Notes: generated by a model not told the origin, from the sequence alone. A stretch of 42,029 nt of DNA from Pedosphaera sp. (GCA_028293325.1 JAQGPA010000160.1:1-42029); one strand, 5' to 3'; numbered from the stretch's first letter, positions 1-8,707 are shown. Made by a program: numbers and translations.

Positions 1-215
1 GTGTGAAGGTGTCCTGGACCCATGTCATGAGCGCGACCTGCCCGTTCAACCTGACTGGCCTGCCAGCACTCTCAGTTCCGTATGCCTTCAGTTCCGAGCA
101 ACTGCCGATCAACGTCCAGCTCGTCTCCAAGTGGCTCGACGAGGCAACCATCCTGCGGCTGGGCGCTCTGCTCGAACGCACCGGCGGTCTCGGCACACGC
201 CGCCCGAACATCTGA
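1..215 (+). CDS. Amidase (GatA-like family), C-terminal end only
   Basis: The gene enters from the left edge, so only about the last 70 residues are visible. The reading frame (codon starting at position 3) has the typical end of amidase-signature hydrolases: a CPFNLTGLPALSVP segment, then LPINVQLVSKWLDEATILRL, matching the family pattern of NLTG-P-xSxP followed by a GxQLVG-like turn and a final helix (DEAxxLxLGxxxE). Family members hydrolyse amide bonds through a Ser-cisSer-Lys triad, which would lie upstream and cannot be seen. The specific substrate, and whether this is GatA itself, cannot be decided. The GTG at position 3 is in frame but is not a likely start. Confidence 0.8.
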   Translation, partial: VKVSWTHVMSATCPFNLTGLPALSVPYAFSSEQLPINVQLVSKWLDEATILRLGALLERTGGLGTRRPNI

Positions 216-479
216 CTCATTAAAAGGGCCGCTGGCCGCAAGCCAGAAGAAAATCCAGCCGAAACGAAGAACGAAAAAGAAGAGAAGAAGAGTAAAGGGG
301 TCCCACCTTTTTACAGTGCACACCTTTAGCGAGCTTGTGCCTGCTTTCCCCATGCCCCGCAAACTACGCGTCCAATACCAATGTGCACATTGCGCGATAT
401 GCGTTCATGTACGGCTTGGTGGATTGAATATGCAGCAGGAACCAGTCGGCTGCCGGGCGACGATCAACTCATGCTTGTG
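216..479. other. Intergenic segment between two converging genes
   Basis: About 260 bases separate the amidase stop from the stop of the minus-strand membrane protein. The first part has a purine-rich tract (about 247-300). I see no convincing gene, RNA or terminator with a T-tract. Small reading frames here have no recognisable protein character. Confidence 0.5.
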
Positions 480-1814
480 TCACCTCATCCAACCCTCGAT
501 ACGAAAGATTCGTTCAACAAGTTTACGCTCTGGCTTGCCGGAATCGGGAATAAACCAAAGCTCGAATCGGCCCGGATAAAAATTTCCCCAATCGCCTTCA
601 TAAACGGTGAGCTCACTCTGATACCGAAACGGCTCATTTGAGTTTGTGGACCAACCAATCCGGCAAATCGACCCCGGTTTAATTCGGTCTGCCGAAAGCG
701 GAGTATTTTGAGTTGCCTCGAATACCTTGATATATGCACGGCCAGCTTCACCAGGATTCACAAATGCACGAACTTGATAAATGCCGCCCTGCATACCTTT
801 CGCCAGTTGAATCACCGGTTCGCCGCTTTCGGCACCGGGCCATGGAGACAAGGTCGCCAAGTTGGTGGAAATCAAAGCCATCTCCAGCTCATGCTTGATC
901 TCGGCGAGAGCGAGTCGCGTTGCAGGTCTTGCATCGAGGCGTGATTGTTCAAATATCTCAACAGAAGCTCGGGCAGACTGGAGCACCACGTAGGACTCCT
1001 TGCCTTGGTTCGCCGCTTTATCATCAACGACTCGAATCGGCACATCTCCAATTCCGACCTGTGCGGTCGTGAGTATCTTTGCGAATGGCTCTGCAAAAAC
1101 CGGGCCATCGAAGCCTATAACAACGCGCGTCTGAAAATTTGGTTCAGGTGATGGCGCAACCTCAAAGCTGCTGTAAAAACCGTTCAAGGTATTTTGCCAG
1201 CGTCCTCCAATTACAAGTCTGCGATAGGCATAAGGTTTTCCTTCTTCCTCTGTAACGAGCCATCGAGGGCTGGCGGACAAATACTCTATCAGTTTTTGGC
1301 GTTTAGTAGTCGCGAACTCGTTCAAGATCGCGAGATCAGTTGAAATTTTTGGACTGCCACTGGTACCACTATTTGTTGCGAATGCAGCGATTATGCTCTC
1401 GGTGAGTTCATCAGCGGCGGGTTCGCCTGGCTCATTGAAACTCTCGACCGGATCGCTCACTTTCATATCGGCAGGAATCACGATGTTCTTGCCAAAGTTA
1501 TCCGGCTCTTCGCTAAACAATCGATCGAACAAGAGGAACCCGAGTCCCCAAAACACAAGCAGTCCTATTAACGGGAGAGCAAGCAAGTTGAGCGCACCCC
1601 ATAGTTTGCGACCTTTTTTGAATTGAACGATTCCCGAAATAAGAATACCAAGCAAACTTCCTGCCAACGCAAGCAGCAATGCCAGGTCAATAAATGGAAT
1701 ATGAACCTTTTGTCCATTGGCAAAGAACAGGCCAAAAATTGTCAAAGCCAATGCAGACGGCAACCACGCGCTAAAAAAATATGCTTTTGCTAGTTTGTTG
1801 AGCGTGGCTTGCAA
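480..1814 (-). CDS. Hypothetical membrane protein with three N-terminal TM segments
   Basis: This 444-residue protein is not one I recognise. Three hydrophobic segments are visible at roughly residues 13-33, 39-61 and 70-95, followed by an acidic linker and a soluble C-terminal region of about 340 residues with mixed alpha/beta character and no catalytic motif that I can identify. The ATG at 1814 is the natural start because the first TM segment begins about 12 residues later. It lies 25 bases downstream of deoC on the same strand and could share its transcript, but nothing links the functions. Anchoring with a large soluble domain suggests an envelope role, which is inference only. Confidence 0.7.
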   Translation of the reverse strand: MQATLNKLAKAYFFSAWLPSALALTIFGLFFANGQKVHIPFIDLALLLALAGSLLGILISGIVQFKKGRKLWGALNLLALPLIGLLVFWGLGFLLFDRLFSEEPDNFGKNIVIPADMKVSDPVESFNEPGEPAADELTESIIAAFATNSGTSGSPKISTDLAILNEFATTKRQKLIEYLSASPRWLVTEEEGKPYAYRRLVIGGRWQNTLNGFYSSFEVAPSPEPNFQTRVVIGFDGPVFAEPFAKILTTAQVGIGDVPIRVVDDKAANQGKESYVVLQSARASVEIFEQSRLDARPATRLALAEIKHELEMALISTNLATLSPWPGAESGEPVIQLAKGMQGGIYQVRAFVNPGEAGRAYIKVFEATQNTPLSADRIKPGSICRIGWSTNSNEPFRYQSELTVYEGDWGNFYPGRFELWFIPDSGKPERKLVERIFRIEGWMR

Positions 1815-1839
1815 GGGATATCTTTTACTCTCTCATTGC

Positions 1840-2775
1840 TCAAGGCAGCGAAAAATAATCGAGGCTTTGATAATTGCCGTCCACGGTCTTGACGATTTGC
1901 ATGAGGACATCGTTGACCAGCGTGCTGGCGCCGAAGCGGAACAGTTGGGGCGTGAGCCAGTCGTCACCCAGGGTTTCGCGGACCATGACGAGGTAGGCGA
2001 GGGCCTGCTTGGAGGTGCGGATGCCGCCGGCGGGTTTCATGCCGATGCGGATGCCGGTGGCGTAAAAGTAGTCACGGATGGCTTCGAGCATCACCAGGGT
2101 GACGGGCATGGTGGCGGCGGGGTTCACCTTGCCGGTGGAGGTCTTGATGAAATCACCGCCGGCTTCCATGGCAATCTGGCTGGCGATACGGACGTTGTCG
2201 TAGGTGACGAGTTCGCCGGTTTCGAGAATGACTTTGAGATGGGCGGCGCCGCAGGCTTCCTTCACGAGGGCGATTTCGTCGAAGACTTTGGCGTGATCGC
2301 CGGCGAGGAAGGCGCCACGGTCAATGACCATGTCGATTTCGTCGGCGCCATCCGCGGCGGCGCGGCGGGTTTCCTCGAGTTTGACGCGCAAGGGCACCTG
2401 GCCGCTGGGAAAGCCGGTGGCGACGGAAGCGACGTTGACGGGTGAGGCATCGCCCAAAAAGCGCCGGGCGTAACGGACCATATTGGGATAGACGCAAACG
2501 GCGCCGCAACTGGGGACATTATAGCGGGCGTCCATGGGTTGGAGGGCTTTGCGGCAGAGATAGGCGACTTTGCCGGGAGTATCTTTGCCTTCCAAGGTGG
2601 TGAGATCCATCATGGAGACGGCCATTTTGAGGCCGGCGAGTTTGGCGCTGGTCTTGATGCTTCGTTTGGCAAAGGAACCGGCCCGTTCCTCGGTCATGAT
2701 TTGGTCTATCGTGGGCAGGGGAAGGCCGGTCTGGCGCAATGGCTTATCAGCCTTCAGCAGGGCAGTCGCTTTCAT
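1840..2775 (-). CDS. deoC: Deoxyribose-phosphate aldolase, long form
   Basis: DeoC reversibly cleaves 2-deoxyribose 5-phosphate to acetaldehyde and glyceraldehyde 3-phosphate in deoxynucleoside catabolism, in the cytoplasm. The class I aldolase core is intact: EIDMVI (Asp148), the Schiff-base lysine Lys211 in FIKTSTGK, and Lys247 in GMKPAGGIRT. At 311 residues it is longer than the E. coli enzyme (about 259). The N-terminal SMMDLTTLEGKDTPGKV segment and the closing WLTPQLFRFGAS motif resemble the long type found in eukaryotes and some bacteria. The next minus-strand gene follows after 25 bases. No Shine-Dalgarno motif precedes the ATG. Confidence 0.93.
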   Translation of the reverse strand: MKATALLKADKPLRQTGLPLPTIDQIMTEERAGSFAKRSIKTSAKLAGLKMAVSMMDLTTLEGKDTPGKVAYLCRKALQPMDARYNVPSCGAVCVYPNMVRYARRFLGDASPVNVASVATGFPSGQVPLRVKLEETRRAAADGADEIDMVIDRGAFLAGDHAKVFDEIALVKEACGAAHLKVILETGELVTYDNVRIASQIAMEAGGDFIKTSTGKVNPAATMPVTLVMLEAIRDYFYATGIRIGMKPAGGIRTSKQALAYLVMVRETLGDDWLTPQLFRFGASTLVNDVLMQIVKTVDGNYQSLDYFSLP

Positions 2776-3135
2776 ATATCAACATGACTTTTACGCCGAT
2801 GGGGCAGGGAGTCAATTCAGTTTCCTGATGGACGGGTGATACCCGGAGGCTCAAGGCGTTGCGTAATTGTGACTTGCCCGACATGGGATTGCCACGCAGC
2901 CCGCCTAAAGTGTGCGAAAGTGAAAGTGCGATGAACCGGCAAGAACCAGCGCAATTTGCAGCAGCAGGGCCAAGGATTGTTGGCGCGGGGGCAATTTTGT
3001 TGGGGCGGGCAGGCGACTTTCGCGGTTACGGCAGCGTATCTTTTGCCCGGCAAAAATTGAGCCAGCCGGGGTATTTGTTAATGCGGTTGCGCCAGCAGCA
3101 AGGGCAAAAGAGCATCCGCTACCGAGCGGCGGTTT
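2776..3135. other. Upstream part of the deoC-porin divergent gap
   Basis: These 360 bases separate the deoC start from the Pho-box-like array. Frames of 80-100 codons exist on both strands but lack recognisable protein features. I see no RNA gene here. Promoters for deoC (leftward) probably lie here but none is clear. Confidence 0.4.
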
Positions 3136-3175
3136 CTGTAACACAATTGTAACATGAGAGCCATTTGTCTGTAAC
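3136..3175 (+). promoter_or_regulatory. Pho-box-like array upstream of porin-pst
   Basis: Three TGTAAC-cored heptamers lie on the same strand: CTGTAAC at 3136-3142, TTGTAAC at 3147-3153 and CTGTAAC at 3169-3175. Their starts are spaced 11 and 22 bases apart. Classical Pho boxes are direct repeats of a CTGTCAT-like heptamer with an 11-bp pitch bound by PhoB, and this array stands in front of a porin and the pstSCAB-phoU genes. That this is the PhoB-type operator is inference from spacing and context; the -10 element is not obvious. Confidence 0.6.
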
Positions 3176-3181
3176 AAATGG
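3161..3181. promoter_or_regulatory. Perfect 8-bp dyad overlapping the third Pho half-site
   Basis: CCATTTGT and ACAAATGG form a perfect inverted repeat around CTGTA. The dyad overlaps the third TGTAAC half-site (3169-3175), so occupancy by a dimeric factor and by a PhoB-like protein could compete. It has no T-tract and does not look like a terminator. Confidence 0.4.
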
Positions 3182-3199
3182 CAAATAAGGTGAGTTTAT

Positions 3200-3222
3200 C
3201 AATCAACCAAGTCAGTTGATTG
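3200..3222 (+). promoter_or_regulatory. Hairpin in the porin 5' leader
   Basis: CAATCAAC and GTTGATTG pair perfectly across a 7-base loop, ending 25 bases before the porin ATG at 3248. It could be a 5' stabilising stem or a second operator dyad. No T-tract follows. Confidence 0.4.
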
Positions 3223-3247
3223 GACCTAAACCAAACCTAAAACTAAC

Positions 3248-4663
3248 ATGATCAAACTGCACGGAAAACACGCCGCACTCGCGGCAGGAATGGCGGCAAG
3301 CCTGGCATTCGGCGCCACCACAGCGCACGCCCAGTCCAGCGACGCACTCATTGACAAACTGGTGGAGAAGGGGATTCTCAATGTCAAGGAAGCGAATGAG
3401 TTACGCGCCGAAACGGACCAGAATTTCACTTCGGCTTATGCGGTGAAAACCGGCATGGCGGACTGGGTGACCGCGCTCAGGTGGAATGGCGATTTTCGCG
3501 GACGCTACGATGGGATTTACCAGGACAGCGCAAACTATGGGCCCGTCGGCGCACCGGCGCCAAATGCGTATACGGTCAAGGCGCGCGACCGTTTTCGGTA
3601 TCGTGTTCGTTTTGGGCTGACGGCGTCCTTGCTGGATAATTTTGAGATCGGCTTGCGATTGGGTTCGGGCGAAATCGGGAGCGCGGCTCCTTCTTTGGGC
3701 GGCAGCCCATTTTCGGCGAACACGACGATGAACAACGATGCGAGCCGGAAGTTTATCTTTGTGGACCTGGCGTATGCAAAATGGACGCCGGAGAGATGGT
3801 TCGAAGCCAGCATCGGCAAAATGAACAACGCTTTTTGGATGACGGACATGGTGTTCGATCCGGATTACAATCCGGAAGGGGCGCAGGAAAAATTCACCTA
3901 TGAACTGAACGATAAGAACAAGTTCAGCTTTACCTCCGGGCAATGGGTGATCGCCGAGAATTTTTCGGCCACCGGCTCGGGCAACAACAATGACGCTTAT
4001 GTGTTCGTGAACCAGGTGGATTGGTCGGCGAAGTGGACCCCCAAGATTTCCTCGCGGGTGGCGGTGGGCATTTACAGCTTCATGAACCAACATGATATCA
4101 CATCCGGGTCAGCGACGAGTCTGGACGGCAACCCCAACGTCACTCCCAGTTTCATCAACCAAAACGGAACGCCGGCGAGCGGGCCGGGGTCGCAGAACTT
4201 CAATCCGATCATTGCTCGCGGAGAGTTGACCTATGCGCTGGAGTCGTTTCCGTTCACCACCGGGGAATTTCCGCTCACGGTGGGCGTGGAATATGCAAAT
4301 AATCCCGCAGCCGGCACTGACACCACACCGGGTAACGTGCCTAAATACAGTGGCAGAGGGAACGAAGCCTATAACCTGGGCTTTCAGTTGGGCAGCACGA
4401 AGCTCAAGGGGAACTGGCAGATTGCCTACAGTTACAAATACATTGGGTCGGCCGCCGTCTGGCACGGGCTCAACGACGATGACTTCGGCTTCAATGGCCG
4501 CGGCGGCACGGATGTGAAGGGTCACCAGGTCAAGGTCGCCTATCATGCGTACGATGCCGTGACGCTCGGCTTGAGCTATTTCAACACCCAGGAAATCAGC
4601 CATGGAACCGGCACCCAAGCGCGGCAGCAACGCCTGTTTTTGGATGTGCTGTTGACGTTCTAA
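3248..4663 (+). CDS. Putative outer-membrane porin, Pho-linked
   Basis: The 471-residue product has a signal peptide (Lys/His-rich start, hydrophobic core, cleavage likely near AHAQ at about residue 29), then a short helical segment (LIDKLVEKGILNVKEANELRAE) typical of putative porins of the Porin_5-like group. The remainder alternates aromatic and polar residues as expected for a beta barrel and ends in Phe (LLTF), the usual BAM signal. It precedes pstS by 58 bases on the same strand and follows Pho-box-like repeats, so it is probably a phosphate-starvation porin feeding PstS; this role is inferred from position. The ATG lacks a Shine-Dalgarno motif. Confidence 0.8.
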   Translation: MIKLHGKHAALAAGMAASLAFGATTAHAQSSDALIDKLVEKGILNVKEANELRAETDQNFTSAYAVKTGMADWVTALRWNGDFRGRYDGIYQDSANYGPVGAPAPNAYTVKARDRFRYRVRFGLTASLLDNFEIGLRLGSGEIGSAAPSLGGSPFSANTTMNNDASRKFIFVDLAYAKWTPERWFEASIGKMNNAFWMTDMVFDPDYNPEGAQEKFTYELNDKNKFSFTSGQWVIAENFSATGSGNNNDAYVFVNQVDWSAKWTPKISSRVAVGIYSFMNQHDITSGSATSLDGNPNVTPSFINQNGTPASGPGSQNFNPIIARGELTYALESFPFTTGEFPLTVGVEYANNPAAGTDTTPGNVPKYSGRGNEAYNLGFQLGSTKLKGNWQIAYSYKYIGSAAVWHGLNDDDFGFNGRGGTDVKGHQVKVAYHAYDAVTLGLSYFNTQEISHGTGTQARQQRLFLDVLLTF

Positions 4664-4721
4664 CTCCTGGCAAAGCCGAAACCAAACAATTCAAAAGCAA
4701 AATTTAATCAGCAAAAAGAAT

Positions 4722-5573
4722 ATGAAAAAACTAATCAGCAAAATGGCGGTCGTGGCGGCGGGGCTCGCCGTGGCAGTGTCGGCACAGGCGGGCACCATCA
4801 CGGTGAAGGGGTCGGATACGCTCGTGATTCTGGCGCAGAAATGGGCCGAGGTCTATATGGGCAAGCATCCCGAGGTTAAAATCCAGGTCACCGGTGGCGG
4901 TTCGGGCATTGGCTTTGCCGCATTGCAAAGCAAGCAAACGGACATTGCCGACGCCTCGCGCAAGATCAAGCCCGCGGAAGTGGCGGGTTGCATCAAGGCG
5001 TTCAATGCACGGCCGACGGAATACAAGGTCGCCGTGGACGGGTTGTCCGTATATGTGAACAACGACAATCCGGTGAAGGAATTGAGTCTGGATCAATTGC
5101 ACGACATTTTCACCGGCAAGACCAGGAACTGGAAAGAAATAGGCGGGAACGATGCGCCGATTACCGTCTATAGCCGCGAGAACAGCTCCGGGACCTATGA
5201 GTTCTTCAAGGAACATGTGCTCAAGGGGCAGGACTTTGCGGCCAGCGCGCAGACGATGCCCGGCACCGCGGCGTTGTTGCAGGCGGTCTCCAAGGACAAG
5301 AACGGCATTGGTTACGGCGGCGCGGCGTATGGGGCGGGCGCAAAGGCATTGGGCGTGAAAAAGGATGAAGGGTCCAAGGCCATTCTGCCGACGGAAGAGA
5401 CCGTGCTGAACCAGACCTATCCCATCTGGCGCTACCTGTATAATTATGTGAATCCCGCGCTCGATAAGGGCGAAATTCAGACCTATCTGAATTGGATCCG
5501 GAGCGAAGAGGGGCAGAAAATCGTAAAAGAAGTGGGTTATTACCCGCTACCGGTTGGTTTGCAGGAAAAATAA
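4722..5573 (+). CDS. pstS: Periplasmic phosphate-binding protein PstS
   Basis: PstS captures inorganic phosphate in the periplasm and delivers it to the PstCA channel. The 283-residue protein starts with a signal peptide (MKKLISK, hydrophobic core, cleavage near AQAG). The mature N-terminus has the family's ITVKGSDTL strand. It is followed by the TGGGSGIGFAAL loop, the DIADASRKI segment and the later YSRENSSGTYEFF phosphate-contacting region, all characteristic of PstS-type PBP-like proteins. Its length is usual for the compact PstS subgroup. It is followed by a GC-rich hairpin before pstC, which may raise PstS levels relative to the membrane subunits. Confidence 0.95.
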   Translation: MKKLISKMAVVAAGLAVAVSAQAGTITVKGSDTLVILAQKWAEVYMGKHPEVKIQVTGGGSGIGFAALQSKQTDIADASRKIKPAEVAGCIKAFNARPTEYKVAVDGLSVYVNNDNPVKELSLDQLHDIFTGKTRNWKEIGGNDAPITVYSRENSSGTYEFFKEHVLKGQDFAASAQTMPGTAALLQAVSKDKNGIGYGGAAYGAGAKALGVKKDEGSKAILPTEETVLNQTYPIWRYLYNYVNPALDKGEIQTYLNWIRSEEGQKIVKEVGYYPLPVGLQEK

Positions 5574-5615
5574 GCGGATTAAGCTTTGATGGCGGTTCCT
5601 CCTGCGATCAAAAAA

Positions 5616-5669
5616 CGGGCGGGCGAGTGGTTCTCAGTTGAAATCCTCGGCCCGCCCCATTTACTTTTG
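5616..5669 (+). terminator. GC-rich hairpin between pstS and pstC (attenuator or mRNA stabiliser)
   Basis: GGGCGGGC (5617-5624) pairs perfectly with GCCCGCCC (5650-5657); three further pairs (GAG/CTC) extend the stem past one bulged G. A weakly T-rich stretch follows. Such stems between binding protein and permease genes commonly trim or protect mRNA so that the binding protein is made in excess. The loop is rather long (about 18 bases), so a strong terminator is uncertain. Confidence 0.5.
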
Positions 5670-5677
5670 TGGCAACG

Positions 5678-6856
5678 ATGGCGAACAAAGAAGTCGGCAG
5701 CAAGCGGAGCGTAGGTTGGATGGGGCTCCAACGGGGCCATCATGCCCATCCGTTGGAATGGATTGTCGAAAAGGGGATATTCGCCGTCTCGCTGTCCGCG
5801 ATCGTGATGATCTTTCTGATTTTCCTGTTCGTGGCGCGCGAGGCGTTGCCGATTTTCTTCGGGCAATTGAACAGCGCCAAGGTGCAAAAGGTGATGTCGG
5901 TTGCGGAGATGGAAAAACTAGGCCCGGCGGAATTGCAGGCTTATTTGGGACTCACACCGGAACAGTATGCCAGCATGGATACGGAGACCAAGCGCCTGCT
6001 GATGGAGGTCAAGCTGGAGGAGTTTAAGGAATCGTCGCAAGACAAGGATGCCACGTTGAACACGACTTCGTGGCGGAACATGATTTTGCCGCATCAGTGG
6101 TCCGGTTACAGCAAGCCGGAATATATCTGGCAGCCAGTGTCGGAGATTCAGAAGTACAATATCATACCGCTGCTGATCGGGAGCCTGAAGGCCACGCTGG
6201 TGGCGTTACTTTTCGCGGTGCCGCTGGCGTTGGGGGCGGCGATATATGTTTCGCAACTGGCCAATGCGCGCGCGCGGGAATGGCTCAAGCCGACGATTGA
6301 GTTGCTGGCGGGGATTCCTTCCGTGGTGCTCGGTTTTTTCGCGCTGATTGTGATGGCGTCGGTGTTGCAAAGCGTTTTCGGCTATCAATCCCGCTTGAAT
6401 GCGTTTGTGGCGGGGATTGCGCTGGGGTTGGCCATTATTCCGGTGGTTTTCTCGATTGCCGAGGATGCGCTGACCAGTGTGCCGCGCAGCTATACCCAGG
6501 CGGCGCTGGCGTTGGGGTCGTCGAAATGGCAGGCGGCGTGGAAGATTGTGTTGCCGGCGGCGATTCCGGGTGTGTTCGCGGCGGTGGTGCTGGGTTTTGG
6601 GCGCGCCATTGGCGAGACGATGGTGGTGCTGATGGCCAGCGGCAATGCCAGCATCGTGTCCTGGAATATTTTTGATTCGACCCGGACGATGACTGCGACC
6701 ATTGCGGCAGAGATGGCCGAAGCCGTGGTGGGCGGGCATCATTACCGGATTTTGTTCATGCTGGGGGCGCTGCTGTTCGTGGTTACTTTTGTCTCCAACC
6801 TGGTGGGTGATTTGGTAATCCACCGTTTGAAACATAAGCTGGAGGGCAAACGCTGA
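5678..6856 (+). CDS. pstC: Phosphate ABC transporter permease PstC
   Basis: PstC is one of two inner-membrane permeases of the Pst importer. The protein has a first TM segment near residues 33-57, then about 100 residues of soluble sequence, then the five-helix permease core. The EAA loop (EDALTSVPRSYTQAALALG) begins near residue 262, and the IGETMVVLMASGN segment typical of PstC follows. At about 392 residues it is longer than E. coli PstC (319) because of the loop after TM1. A GTG three codons upstream (5669) is an alternative start; the ATG is preferred, though neither has a ribosome site. The stop TGA overlaps the pstA ATG by one base (TGATG), suggesting coupled translation. Confidence 0.93.
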   Translation: MANKEVGSKRSVGWMGLQRGHHAHPLEWIVEKGIFAVSLSAIVMIFLIFLFVAREALPIFFGQLNSAKVQKVMSVAEMEKLGPAELQAYLGLTPEQYASMDTETKRLLMEVKLEEFKESSQDKDATLNTTSWRNMILPHQWSGYSKPEYIWQPVSEIQKYNIIPLLIGSLKATLVALLFAVPLALGAAIYVSQLANARAREWLKPTIELLAGIPSVVLGFFALIVMASVLQSVFGYQSRLNAFVAGIALGLAIIPVVFSIAEDALTSVPRSYTQAALALGSSKWQAAWKIVLPAAIPGVFAAVVLGFGRAIGETMVVLMASGNASIVSWNIFDSTRTMTATIAAEMAEAVVGGHHYRILFMLGALLFVVTFVSNLVGDLVIHRLKHKLEGKR

Positions 6857-7812
6857 TGAAAGCCGACAGCCAACGCTCGTTTCAGACCGGCCGTTTTGAT
6901 TATGGGTCCTTTTTCTTTACGGGAGTGACGGGATTGGCCACGTATTTGATTTTGGCAACGCTGGCGGTCATCCTCATCAATGTTTTGGTGAATGGGTGGT
7001 CGGGACTGTCGCTGCATTTCATTACTGCCGGAACGGAGAATGGGATGTTCAACGTGGACAAAGCGGGCGTTTTGCCGATGATCATCGGGACTTCGGCGCG
7101 GGTGCTGCTGATGACGATCTTTGTCATCCCAGTTGGCGTGACCACGGCGATTTATCTGACCGAATATGCTCATAGCAGCTCGATATTCACCCGCATCATT
7201 CGGGGAGCGGTGAACAATTTGGCCGGCGTTCCCTCCATTGTTTTTGGGCTGTTCGGGGTGGGCTTCTTCATCAACTTCATTGGTCATCGGGTGATGGATC
7301 CGATGCTGCATCCCAACAATCCGGAATTAATTGTGTGGGGCAAGCCGGCGATTATTTGGGCATCGCTGACGCTGGCCGTGATGACGTTGCCAGTGGTGAT
7401 TGTGGCGACCGAGGAATCGTTGAAGGCAATTCCGCAGGGCTTGCGGGAGGCGAGTCTGGCGTTGGGGGCGACGAAGCTGCAAACCATCATCAAGATTGTT
7501 TTGCCGCAGGCGTTGCCGGGGATCATGACCGGGGGGATTCTGGCGGTGAGCCGGGCGGCGGGGGAAGTGGCGCCGATTCTTTTCACGGGGGCGGCATATT
7601 ATATGGCGAGCCTGCCGCACTCCTTGACCGACCAGTTCATGGATCTGGGGTATCATATTTATGTGCTATCAACGCAGTCATCGAATGTGGACAAGACGGC
7701 GCCGATCCTATATGCGACAGTGGTAGTGTTGCTGTTGCTGACGTTTACGTTGAATCTGGTGGCCATCTTTGTGCGGGCCCAGATGCGGAAGAAATTGCGG
7801 GCACTTAATTGA
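6856..7812 (+). CDS. pstA: Phosphate ABC transporter permease PstA
   Basis: PstA pairs with PstC to form the phosphate channel. The 318-residue protein has about six hydrophobic segments, with an N-terminal one at about residues 20-45, and a clear EAA loop near residues 185-222 (EESLKAIPQGLREASLALGA, then LPQALPGI), the contact site for the PstB ATPase. The late AGEVAPILFTGAA segment is typical of PstA. The start overlaps the pstC stop by one base, and pstB begins 7 bases after its stop. Confidence 0.95.
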   Translation: MKADSQRSFQTGRFDYGSFFFTGVTGLATYLILATLAVILINVLVNGWSGLSLHFITAGTENGMFNVDKAGVLPMIIGTSARVLLMTIFVIPVGVTTAIYLTEYAHSSSIFTRIIRGAVNNLAGVPSIVFGLFGVGFFINFIGHRVMDPMLHPNNPELIVWGKPAIIWASLTLAVMTLPVVIVATEESLKAIPQGLREASLALGATKLQTIIKIVLPQALPGIMTGGILAVSRAAGEVAPILFTGAAYYMASLPHSLTDQFMDLGYHIYVLSTQSSNVDKTAPILYATVVVLLLLTFTLNLVAIFVRAQMRKKLRALN

Positions 7813-7819
7813 TTGACCT

Positions 7820-8668
7820 ATGTCGGACATAATTACCACGCCAAAAATCAGCCTGCTGGCACCGGTGCCACCTCCGGCAACGGTCGCTGCCGCCGCGGCA
7901 GCAGCACCCACGGAGAAGCCGCTGATTGAGACGGAAAAGCTTTCGCTGTATTACGGGCAGGCGAAGGCGCTGAAGGAAATCAGCATCAAAATCCAGGAGA
8001 AACTGGTCACCGCGTTCATCGGGCCGTCGGGTTGCGGCAAGTCCACATTGCTGCGTTGTTTTAACCGGATGAATGACCTGATTGACGGCGTGCGCATCGA
8101 AGGGGCGATTCGCATCGCGGGGCACGACATCAACAGCCGGGAGGTGGATGTGATTGAATTGCGCAAACGGGTGGGGATGGTTTTCCAGCGCTCGAACCCG
8201 TTTCCCAAGTCGATTTTCGAGAACATCGCTTATGCGCTGCGGTTGCAGGGCATCAAGAGCCGGTCGGAGATGGAGGGCACCGTGGAGAGCAGCCTGCGCG
8301 GCGCGGCGCTGTGGGATGAGGTGAAGGACCGGTTGCACGCGAGCGCGCTGGGATTGTCCGGCGGGCAGCAGCAGCGGCTGTGCATCGCGCGCGCCATTGC
8401 GATCCGGCCGGAGATCATCCTGATGGATGAACCGGCTTCGGCGCTGGATCCCATTGCAACGGCGAAGGTGGAGGAATTGATCCTGGATTTGAAAAAGGAT
8501 TTCAGCATTGTCATCGTGACGCATAACATGCAACAGGCGGCGCGGATTTCGGATTACACGGCGTTCTTTTATATTGGCGAGTTGATTGAGTATGATCGCA
8601 CCGCCAGGATTTTCACGAATCCGGCGCAGAAACAGACGGAAGATTATGTCACCGGAAGATTTGGTTGA
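7820..8668 (+). CDS. pstB: Phosphate ABC transporter ATP-binding protein PstB
   Basis: PstB hydrolyses ATP to power phosphate import. All nucleotide-binding motifs are present: Walker [10 protein letters not shown] at 68-76, Q-loop at Gln123 in VFQRSNPFP, signature LSGGQQQR from 179, Walker B LMDEP with Glu204, and switch His235. VFQRSNPFP is diagnostic for PstB. The N-terminus has an extra Pro/Ala-rich leader of about 30 residues ([16 protein letters not shown]) ahead of the fold, longer than in E. coli PstB (257 residues). No internal Met replaces the ATG at 7820 before the conserved LSLYYG strand, so the leader appears to be translated. Confidence 0.96.
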   Translation: MSDIITTPKISLLAPVPPPATVAAAAAAAPTEKPLIETEKLSLYYGQAKALKEISIKIQEKLVTAFIGPSGCGKSTLLRCFNRMNDLIDGVRIEGAIRIAGHDINSREVDVIELRKRVGMVFQRSNPFPKSIFENIAYALRLQGIKSRSEMEGTVESSLRGAALWDEVKDRLHASALGLSGGQQQRLCIARAIAIRPEIILMDEPASALDPIATAKVEELILDLKKDFSIVIVTHNMQQAARISDYTAFFYIGELIEYDRTARIFTNPAQKQTEDYVTGRFG

Positions 8669-8707
8669 CATTCAGCGCGGGGAGTCGAGATTGCCGCATA
8701 ACCTATT

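Noticed and set aside
2859-3177. Frames in the deoC-porin gap
   Set aside because: They overlap the Pho-like repeats and have no protein-like features.
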